64,000 nt of DNA from Devosia sp. 67-54. Lineage in GTDB: Bacteria; Pseudomonadota; Alphaproteobacteria; Rhizobiales; Devosiaceae. The notes under the pieces were generated by a model. It ran no database searches, had not been told where the DNA came from, and worked only from the letters and a program-made list of their open reading frames with translations. The position numbers and the translations under genes were made by a program. The DNA lies in assembly GCF_001899075.1 (NCBI RefSeq), contig NZ_MKVA01000008.1:124001-188000 (forward strand), read 5' to 3'. Below, piece by piece: positions 57,985-64,000 of the stretch (positions within the stretch are counted from its first letter, which is position 1; each line of letters starts with the position of its first letter).

Positions 57985-60435
57985 ATGACCCGCTCACCTG
58001 ACAAGACTTCTATCTTCACCACCGAGGCCCCGTTCTACTGGGCGGCGGGCCTTCCGGCCATCCCGCTCATGTACCAGGAGAAGCGGCCGGCTATCCAACG
58101 CTGGCAGATGTATGCCGACACCTTCCCGACCCAGGAAGAGCGCGACGTGTGGCTGAATACCTTCCCCGACAACAACATCGGACTACCACTGGGGCCGACC
58201 GCCGGCCTGGTGGCGATCGATATCGATACCGACGACCCCAAGGTGTTGCGTGTCCTCGACGACCTGCTGCCGCCCACGCCCTGGACGCGTGTCGGCAAGA
58301 AGGGAATGGTCCGCATCTACCGCTACAATGGTGAGCGGACGACCCGCATCAAGACGGTCGACAACCAGATGGTCTGCGAAGTCCTGTCCAAGGGGACGCA
58401 GATCGTGCTGCCGCCCTCGATCCACCCCGACACCCGGCGGCCGTACACCGCCAACTGCAACCTCTATGACGTTGCAAAGGCCTGTCCGACCCTGCCCTTC
58501 GGCATCGAGGACCTGATCCGTGGTGCCCTAAAAGGTGCTGGAATGGAGGTAGACACCGGTGGCGGTCAGACCAAGATCACGTCCTTCGTCCCTGCCGGTG
58601 CACGCGACAACACCATGGTGTCCCACGCGGGCCTCCTTGCCAGGGCGGTCGTTCGTGGTGAGAGGACGTTGCTTGAGGCGCTTGGCGAGATGGCTCATTG
58701 GGTCGAATCATACGTCGAACAGGTCATTGGCGATCCACTCCCGGTTGAAAAGGCCCAGAAAAAGGTCGTCGAGTTCCTGGTCCGCGACGTTACTGGCGAA
58801 CGGCCTAGAGCTCTTCCCGTGGGATGGGACCGGGGTTTGTCGTCAGAGGACAAGGAACGGCTCGGGCTAGCGCTAACGCCGGATGATGAAAAGTGGGACG
58901 CTGATCGTTTGCTCAACTGGTTAGCGGCCGAGTTTCAGCAACATGCAGCCGGCTCGAGGGACTGGACTAGGCAAGTTCACATTGCCCTGCAACGGATGGC
59001 GCGCGCTAACGAGACAGTCAGCGCAGTGGATGAGGAACATATACTCCGCTTTATCGCTGGGCAGTCGGCCTCCACCGTGACGTTGCGGGCTCTGAAGCAG
59101 GACCTTGCGAGGCTCCGACGTGGCTCAGTCTCCGGCGAGAACCAGCAAGAGATCGCTAAGGCTGCTGCGGAGCAGATTGAACAATTCGGCGAGCTCAAGT
59201 TCGCAGCAGGCAACTTCTGGCAATGGGGAGGCGCATTCTGGCAGAAGAAGAGCCGCACCGACCTCTTGAAGGTCATTCAGGAGGACTTTGGCTTCTACGA
59301 AACATCCAAACGCGCGTCCGACTACAACGGCGTATTGAAGGTGATCGAAACGAATGTGGCTAGCGAGCTCGCCAGTGTTGACGTTCGCGGCCTAAATTTC
59401 GCCAACGGGTTCCTCACCGAGGATATGGACCTAGTCGATCACAGCCCTGACCACGGGATGACTTATGTGTTGCCCTACCGCTATCTTCCCGACGCAGCAG
59501 GAAACATGCCCAACTTCGCCAAGTATCTCCAGGACAGTTGGGGGGACGATTCTGACTGCACAGAGAAGGTCGCGGCGTTGCAGGAGGCAATGGGAGCGAC
59601 CTTGTTCTCGCACGGTCCGACGTATCAGCGCGCAATCCTGCTCTACGGTGCGCCTGGCTCCGGCAAGTCGGTGCTTATGTCTATCATGCGCAACCTGCTG
59701 CCTAACGGGAGCGTGTCGTCCGTGTCTCCGAATGATTGGAGCGACAAGTTTCTGCCGGCGGAGATGTACGGCAAGGTATTGAACGTGGCGGGAGAGTTGT
59801 CGGAGAGTCGCCCCATCCCCGGTGATATCTTCAAGCAGGTCGTAGTTGGTGAGTCGATCCAGACCCAGCGAAAGAACCAACAGCCGTTCGAGTTTGCTCC
59901 TCGCTGCGCGCAATGGTTTTCCTCCAATCACCCCCCGAGAACCCGGGACCCTAGCGGTGGCTTCAATCGAAGGTGGTTGATCCTTGAATGGACACGGCGA
60001 GTGCCGGACGAAAAGAAGATAGTCGATCTGGACAGCATCATCGTTGCCAGTGAGCGCGAGGCAATCGTAGCTTGGGCCGTCGACGGCTTTGTTCGACTAC
60101 GGAAGCAAGGACGCTACACGCTGCCGGGGTCCCACTCACATATCAGTGACATTATGGCCGCTCAGAACAATTCTGTTCGGTATTTCCTCATGGAGTGCAA
60201 TGGCATTCTCGTCGGACCACAAGCGGCGGGTGGAAGTCTTAGCTTCTCTGAGCTGTTCGGAATATGGTCGACATTCCGTCTCGGTAAAGGAGTGAGACCC
60301 GTGCGCGCGGATCGTTTCCTCATGCTGCTGCGGGAGGCTCAGGAAGAGTTCGGAATGACCGTCGAGTCGGGAACTCGCCCCGGGGGTACAATGATCCACG
60401 GCGTAAGGGCCGTCGTTCCGCCGGTTGGACGCTGA
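57985..60435 (+). CDS. Primase-polymerase / D5-type helicase fusion
   Basis: An 816-residue replication protein. N-terminal bifunctional primase-polymerase domain with the acidic metal motif VAIDIDTDDP (residues 77-86) and a basic patch (YNGERTTRIKTVDNQ). C-terminal SF3/D5-type helicase with Walker A LLYGAPGSGKSVL (about 551-563), Walker B-like VLNVAGEL and sensor FSSNHPPRTRDPSGGFNRR. Such fusions replicate P4-like satellites and integrative plasmids. The ATG was chosen for its position before FTTEAPFYWA. Suggests the island can replicate after excision. Confidence 0.88.
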   Translation: MTRSPDKTSIFTTEAPFYWAAGLPAIPLMYQEKRPAIQRWQMYADTFPTQEERDVWLNTFPDNNIGLPLGPTAGLVAIDIDTDDPKVLRVLDDLLPPTPWTRVGKKGMVRIYRYNGERTTRIKTVDNQMVCEVLSKGTQIVLPPSIHPDTRRPYTANCNLYDVAKACPTLPFGIEDLIRGALKGAGMEVDTGGGQTKITSFVPAGARDNTMVSHAGLLARAVVRGERTLLEALGEMAHWVESYVEQVIGDPLPVEKAQKKVVEFLVRDVTGERPRALPVGWDRGLSSEDKERLGLALTPDDEKWDADRLLNWLAAEFQQHAAGSRDWTRQVHIALQRMARANETVSAVDEEHILRFIAGQSASTVTLRALKQDLARLRRGSVSGENQQEIAKAAAEQIEQFGELKFAAGNFWQWGGAFWQKKSRTDLLKVIQEDFGFYETSKRASDYNGVLKVIETNVASELASVDVRGLNFANGFLTEDMDLVDHSPDHGMTYVLPYRYLPDAAGNMPNFAKYLQDSWGDDSDCTEKVAALQEAMGATLFSHGPTYQRAILLYGAPGSGKSVLMSIMRNLLPNGSVSSVSPNDWSDKFLPAEMYGKVLNVAGELSESRPIPGDIFKQVVVGESIQTQRKNQQPFEFAPRCAQWFSSNHPPRTRDPSGGFNRRWLILEWTRRVPDEKKIVDLDSIIVASEREAIVAWAVDGFVRLRKQGRYTLPGSHSHISDIMAAQNNSVRYFLMECNGILVGPQAAGGSLSFSELFGIWSTFRLGKGVRPVRADRFLMLLREAQEEFGMTVESGTRPGGTMIHGVRAVVPPVGR

Positions 60436-60568
60436 CACATGGCCACCTAAGACTCCCTCGCAGTATCCCCCACCAGGGGAAAAATTCATCCAATAGACTA
60501 ATCCCACCTCAGCAGAGAGAGGGGGGCCCCGGGGAGCTTGTCCCTCCAGTTGTCCGAAAGTGATAGCG

Positions 60569-60967
60569 ATGCCTCTTAGCGATCCCCAGTGGCGGGTAGC
60601 CCAACAAGTTCGGCTTCTAATGGTTGAGCGACGGCTAAGTCGAATGTCCGCAATCCAAGTGCTACTTAAGGACCCCAGGTGGCTGGCGACGATCAATGCC
60701 GCACGCTCGCGAAAGTCAAAACACGTTGGCGCGAAGCCAACCACCCTTGAATCATGGTGCGACGAGGCAGGTGTAACCGTGTCGGTGTTTCGCGACGCCC
60801 TAGTCGGAGAGTTGAGGCGGCGTGGTGGTAACCTGGCTGCTGCCAAGGCCATACTGGAAGACAATGAGTGGCGCGAGTGGGTTCTCGCAGCCCGTGCTCG
60901 AACAAGCGGATCAGGCCCGGTTCCACGAACTCTAATGCGTTGGCTTGCCAAAGCGGGGACAGGGTGA
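60569..60967 (+). CDS. Small protein of unknown function next to the primase
   Basis: 132 residues from ATG 60569 (a GTG at 60560 adds three). Arg- and Ala-rich and helical. It contains two similar helical units, MPLSDPQWRVAQQVRLL and AILEDNEWREWVLAARA (each with a D/E-x-W-R core). Third gene-like unit of the replication end; no family recognised. Confidence 0.5.
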   Translation: MPLSDPQWRVAQQVRLLMVERRLSRMSAIQVLLKDPRWLATINAARSRKSKHVGAKPTTLESWCDEAGVTVSVFRDALVGELRRRGGNLAAAKAILEDNEWREWVLAARARTSGSGPVPRTLMRWLAKAGTG

Positions 60968-61085
60968 CGTTGCTGTGATCGATCCTTAGCCGATTTCCTT
61001 GAACCGATCCGGGAGGGAAAAGCCGTACGACGGCGCGTCGAGCCTAAAGCTGTCTACCCCTTTGCCAACGTCTGGCAGGCAGCAG

Positions 61086-61594
61086 GCCGCATCGCCCGTC
61101 CCAGCCATCGTGTGACCGGCAATCGCCGCGACAGTGTCGAGGGCATCGGCTGGGAACATCTGCATGTGGTTGTCGATGACTGTTCCCGGCTCGCCTATAC
61201 CGAAGTGCTCGATGGCCTTGGGCGCGAGCACGCCACGGCCTTCCTCGGCCGCGCCCTCAACTGGTTCGAGCGCCTCGGGGTCAGGGTCGAACGGGTCATG
61301 ACCGACAATGGCTCGGCCTACCGTTCCAAGCTCTTCGCCCAGGCAATGCAGCAGGCCGGCATCCGCCACGTCCGCACCCGACCCTACACCCCGCGCACCA
61401 ATGGCAAGACCGAGCGCTTCATCCAGACCTCGCTCAGAGAGTGGGTCTATGCCCGGCCTTACATCTCCTCAGCCCATCGAAACCAGGCCATCGGCCAGTG
61501 GACCGATGCCTACAACACCATCCGACCTCACGCCGGCATCGGCGGCATCAGTCCCTTCCAAAGACTGAACAACCTGCTTGGAAACGACAGCTAG
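61086..61594 (+). pseudogene. IS481-family transposase remnant
   Basis: C-terminal part of an IS481 transposase: GRIARPSHRVTGNRRDS, first Asp in VVDDCSRLAY, second Asp in MTDNGSAYRS and Glu in TNGKTERFIQ, with 35 residues between the last two (DD35E). The N-terminal helix-turn-helix part is missing and the sequence before 61086 is unrelated, so it is inactive. The closing Arg-rich part HAGIGGISPFQRL is intact. Confidence 0.8.
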
Positions 61595-61599
61595 ACGGC

Positions 61600-61836
61600 C
61601 TACGCGGACCGGCCTTTTCGCTCGACAAACTCGACATCCAGCCCCATCGCCTCTGAGACCTGCAACAGGAAGGCGGCGGTAAATGAACCCCGACTAATCT
61701 TGTTTCTGAGGTTCTGATCTGTTTCCGGCGTGCCGCCACTGGTCATGAGCTGGGCCAGTTCAGAGTACGTGATCCCTTTGGCGATCATCGCCCCTCGGAC
61801 GAGTTCCCGAGCTCGCTCCTCCCAAACGTCCCTCAC
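61600..61836 (-). CDS. DUF6471-type small helix-turn-helix protein
   Basis: A 78-residue protein with a helix-turn-helix-like core (ITYSELAQLMTSGGTPETDQ NLRNKIS region) and ending FVERKGRSA. It matches DUF6471-type proteins found on integrative elements. May regulate the divergent gene at 61948 or the integration genes. Confidence 0.7.
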   Translation of the reverse strand: MRDVWEERARELVRGAMIAKGITYSELAQLMTSGGTPETDQNLRNKISRGSFTAAFLLQVSEAMGLDVEFVERKGRSA

Positions 61837-61947
61837 ACTTCACCCTCAAAAAAAGTTTCGCCGCCCCTTGATGGCACAGCAACGTATCATAAATGAGTAC
61901 AACCGGAGGCGGCGCCGGCCAACTCATCATCAAGGAAACTCACCACC

Positions 61948-62187
61948 ATGGACCCGATCCATCAACGGCTCGTCAAGGAGCTCGTGCGCCACCTCTCCAT
62001 CGAGCTGGACCTCCACTACTCGAACATTCAGCTGAGCGAGGACAACAACGATGCCGTCCGAACCATCCAAGTAGCCGCCGCCCTGCTCATCATCGCGGGA
62101 GAAGAGGTGCCCGAAATCTACCAGCACCTAATGTCCCGCATCGCGCTTGGTGAACAGGAGGTCAACCCGACAACCACCGCGGACTAG
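61948..62187 (+). CDS. Small protein of unknown function
   Basis: A 79-residue acidic helical protein (DPIHQRLVKELVRHLSIELD). AAGGAA lies 14 nt upstream; a strong terminator follows, supporting expression. Divergent from the DUF6471 gene. No family recognised. Confidence 0.6.
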   Translation: MDPIHQRLVKELVRHLSIELDLHYSNIQLSEDNNDAVRTIQVAAALLIIAGEEVPEIYQHLMSRIALGEQEVNPTTTAD

Positions 62188-62199
62188 GTCTTGAGCATA

Positions 62200-62230
62200 C
62201 TCGGCTCCCTCGGGAGCCGAGCTCGTTTTC
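62200..62230 (+). terminator. Intrinsic terminator
   Basis: CTCGGCTCCC and GGGAGCCGAG form a perfect 10-bp stem with a 2-base loop, followed by CTCGTTTTC. It ends the 79-residue protein gene. Confidence 0.75.
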
Positions 62231-62373
62231 TAGTCTATTGGATTTGAGAATGGCGGCGCTGGAACGCCGCCCCAGTGTTCGCCATATGGGCGGTCATGAG
62301 GCACAGAACAAGCATAGACAACGGACACCTCGTTGCCCGTCGACCGGTCCCTGACCTGCGGCACGAACAGGCC

Positions 62374-62670
62374 ATGGACGCCCAACCAAACAACGGAAGC
62401 AGACCATTCTCAAGCGAGGAACTCGCTCAGCGATGGGGGGTGTCGGCTCAACACGTCCGAGACCTCATCGCAAAGGGCACCCTGCGGCACTTTAGAGTTG
62501 GTCGGCTAATACGCATCCCAGCTACCGCAGTGAGAGAGTTCGAAGAATGCCCGACTACCGCGCCAAACTATACCGCGGAAAATTCTACGCAGTCTGGACC
62601 GATGCCAGAGGTCAAACGAAACGTCAGTCCCTACGTACCGCCCTGCGGGATGAAGCAGAACGCCGCCTAG
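62374..62670 (+). CDS. Excisionase-like MerR-type helix-turn-helix protein
   Basis: A 98-residue protein with a winged helix typical of excisionase/AlpA proteins: FSSEELAQRWGVSAQHVRDL and GTLRHFRVGRLIRIPATAV. The last 41 codons overlap the integrase gene in another frame. It should set the direction of integrase action. ATG 62374 begins a good match. Confidence 0.75.
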   Translation: MDAQPNNGSRPFSSEELAQRWGVSAQHVRDLIAKGTLRHFRVGRLIRIPATAVREFEECPTTAPNYTAENSTQSGPMPEVKRNVSPYVPPCGMKQNAA

Positions 62671-63518
62671 CCGACTTCCAGCGGGACATGGCGGCGCCGG
62701 TCGGTTCTACGGTTGGCGACTACGTGGAGGCCTATCTCGGATACAAAAACGGGCGCATCCGAGATTACAATCGGCTGGCTGGTGCATGGGCTAATGCGAG
62801 GTCCACCTTCGGCCATCTTAGGCCCGATCAGATTACTCCGCTTCTCTGTGAGAAGTTCGCACAACATCGCCGGGCGATGGGTCGGAGTGATGGAACGATC
62901 CTGAAGGAGATCAACGTCATCAGACAGGCTCTAAATTGGAGTAAGATCGCGACGGCGCGGTTTGAAGCACCCAGCGCCCCTCCCCCTCGCGATCGCTACC
63001 TCACCAAGGTTGAAGCGAGAGCGCTGCTCGGTGGATGTTTCCAGCCCCATGTAAAGCTATTCGTTCGTCTGGCTCTGCAGACCGCGGCCCGTCGCTCCGC
63101 GTTGCTGGATCTGACTTGGGACCGCGTCGACTTTGAGCGGGGCCGCATTTACCTAGTTGTGCCGGGCGAGCATAACCGTAAGCGACGCGCATTGTCGGTA
63201 CCGATCAACGATCAACTACGGGCCGACCTTGAAGCAGCTAAGGCTGTCGCGCAGACTCCGTTCGTCATCGAGTATGCCGGCCATCGAGTTCTGAACATAA
63301 AGCGAGGGTTCGCGGCCGCCGTCCGTCGCGCTGGCTTGGAGGACGTGACGCCGCATGATCTCCGCCACACTGCGGCGGTGTGGATGGCTGAGGCTGGCGT
63401 GACGTTTGAGGAAATCGCGCAATATTTGGGCCACAGCTCAACCAGGATCACGTTCTCGGTTTACGCCCGCTTTAGCCCGTCACACCTACAAAGGGCGTCA
63501 AAGAGCCTAGAGTTTTGA
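62547..63518 (+). CDS. Tyrosine-type site-specific integrase
   Basis: A 323-residue integrase. N-terminal arm-binding strand (YRGKFYAVWTDARGQTKRQS), core-binding domain and catalytic domain with Arg in LQTAARRSALLDL, His-x-x-Arg in TPHDLRHTAAVW, His in YLGHSSTRIT and the nucleophile Tyr in FSVYARFSP. It ends 55 bp from attR and points at the tRNA, the usual order for tRNA-targeting elements. Confidence 0.95.
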   Translation: MPDYRAKLYRGKFYAVWTDARGQTKRQSLRTALRDEAERRLADFQRDMAAPVGSTVGDYVEAYLGYKNGRIRDYNRLAGAWANARSTFGHLRPDQITPLLCEKFAQHRRAMGRSDGTILKEINVIRQALNWSKIATARFEAPSAPPPRDRYLTKVEARALLGGCFQPHVKLFVRLALQTAARRSALLDLTWDRVDFERGRIYLVVPGEHNRKRRALSVPINDQLRADLEAAKAVAQTPFVIEYAGHRVLNIKRGFAAAVRRAGLEDVTPHDLRHTAAVWMAEAGVTFEEIAQYLGHSSTRITFSVYARFSPSHLQRASKSLEF

Positions 63519-63573
63519 CCCTGCGGAGCAATTGCACGGGCTGAGCACAGTCTGTGCATGAGCAAAAAGCCCG

Positions 63574-63629
63574 GAAAGGATGGTGGGTGCGACAGGGATT
63601 GAACCTGTGACCCCCGCCGTGTGAAGGCG
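63574..63629. repeat. Right attachment site of the island (attR), 56-bp direct repeat
   Basis: Same 56 bp as 22996-23051. Here it is part of a complete tRNA-Val(CAC): the element supplied a copy of the tRNA 3' end on integration, so the gene stayed functional. Confidence 0.95.
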
Positions 63630-63655
63630 ATGCTCTCCCGCTGAGCTACGCACCC
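63581..63655 (-). tRNA. tRNA-Val (anticodon CAC)
   Basis: 75 nt on the minus strand, GGGTGCG acceptor, D arm GCTCAGCGGGAGAGC, anticodon loop TTCACAC (anticodon CAC), T loop GGTTCAATCC and encoded CCA. Complete cloverleaf; target site of the island. Confidence 0.96.
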
Positions 63656-63695
63656 ATCCTGCAGGAACGCCGAAAGGCGTTGTATTTCAAAGAGA

Positions 63696-63770
63696 TGGTG
63701 GGTGTAACAGGGATTGAACCTGTGACCCCTACCATGTCAAGGTAGTGCTCTCCCGCTGAGCTATACACCC
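63696..63770 (-). tRNA. tRNA-Val (anticodon GAC)
   Basis: 75 nt on the minus strand, GGGTGTA acceptor, anticodon loop TTGACAT (anticodon GAC), T loop GGTTCAATCC, encoded CCA. It is upstream of tRNA-Val(CAC) by 40 bp, so both are probably one transcript. Confidence 0.96.
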
Positions 63771-63915
63771 ATCTCTCCGAGGCGACGGTCGGGGCCGTCG
63801 CGGCGCGGATAGACCATAAAAGCCGCCGCGGGGTCAAGCGTCAATCACCGCCCGCCCCGCGGGCTGGCGGAGTGCGTGCGGGGCGCTCGCCGATTCCATG
63901 ATTCGATGCGTTGCC

Positions 63916-64000
63916 CTAGTCGGTGACGAAGAACAGCAGCGAGCGGTCGGCGGTGTCGAGCAGCGTGTCGGCCAGCGTGCCCAGCGACAGCCGGTCGCCG
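63916..64000 (-). CDS. 3' end of an unidentified gene
   Basis: The last 27 codons of a minus-strand frame (ending RSLLFFVTD), running off the window. Strong host-type GC-rich codons support it. Too short for a function call. Confidence 0.55.
   Translation of the reverse strand, partial: GDRLSLGTLADTLLDTADRSLLFFVTD

Larger units (their letters stand above)
22996..63629. mobile_element. 40.6-kb genomic island integrated in tRNA-Val(CAC)
   Basis: Bounded by perfect 56-bp direct repeats, with integrase and excisionase-like genes at the right end pointing to the reconstituted tRNA. Repeat-to-repeat length is 40,578 bp. Base composition is visibly less GC-rich than the backbone. A primase/helicase gene is present but no conjugation or virion genes were seen, so it is an integrative element of the satellite or mobilised-island kind. 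Cargo is signalling, transport and envelope redox genes. Confidence 0.92.

Noticed and set aside
22996-63629. CRISPR arrays, toxin-antitoxin pairs or known anti-phage systems
   Set aside because: No spaced repeats of CRISPR type and no recognisable defence proteins were seen in the island.

Overview
This 64 kb window looks like chromosomal DNA of a GC-rich alphaproteobacterium, most likely of the order Hyphomicrobiales (Rhizobiales). That placement is inference: it rests on the codon use, the DUF930 protein, the DNA ligase/exonuclease/UvrB-motif cluster and the Rhizobiales-style tRNAs. The window falls into three parts: a housekeeping backbone (1-22,995), an inserted island of about 40.6 kb (22,996-63,629), and the resumed backbone with two valine tRNA genes and the tail of one more gene (63,630-64,000).

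Backbone, left part. In order: the end of an acyl-CoA ligase gene with a MerR-family regulator; a PAS-GAF-GGDEF-EAL protein; an ATP-dependent DNA ligase, a ligase-associated nuclease and a small UvrB/UvrC-motif protein; a large M16 protease; an aldo/keto reductase, a 3-hydroxyisobutyrate-dehydrogenase-like enzyme, a RidA protein and release factor 3; a single-domain response regulator with a possible 22-codon micro-gene behind it; an Atm1-type ABC exporter; a marR-emrA-emrB drug-efflux operon; a ClpP-like exported protein; and a lysine-2,3-aminomutase-like radical SAM enzyme. A five-copy 55-bp tandem repeat of imperfect palindromes lies behind emrB.

Island. A tyrosine integrase (62,547-63,518) points at an intact tRNA-Val(CAC) gene. 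A 56-bp perfect direct repeat, the 3' part of that tRNA plus flank, marks both ends (22,996-23,051 and 63,574-63,629). The right end also has an excisionase-like gene, a primase/D5-helicase gene, an IS481 remnant and broken plasmid/phage genes. No relaxase, conjugation or capsid genes were seen. The cargo is a physiological package, not a set of resistance genes: three OmpR-type two-component systems, an importer with two substrate-binding proteins, and a six-gene translationally coupled operon (exported protein, two ABC ATPases, FtsX-type permease, exported creatininase-like enzyme, exported beta-propeller). It also has two copies of a four-fold-repeat membrane protein (COG4705 type), a membrane-bound spermidine-synthase-like protein, an exported protein-isoaspartate methyltransferase, a DUF305/DUF930 cluster behind a CueR-type promoter, and a frameshifted crcB. 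The last group is an RpiR-regulated membrane-protein operon, a membrane-anchored phosphatase, and a flavinylation module (FMN-binding protein, ApbE, RnfD/NqrB-FNR fusion).

The most striking signal is regulatory. Five island promoters carry a palindrome of the type TTACAG-N2-CTGTAA, and three more sites carry TGTAAG-type direct repeats at an 11-bp period. Both are built from the same half-site, so much of the cargo is probably one regulon run by one or more of the island's own two-component systems. This suggests an integrated envelope/redox stress package that moves as a unit. Its biochemical purpose cannot be read from sequence alone.
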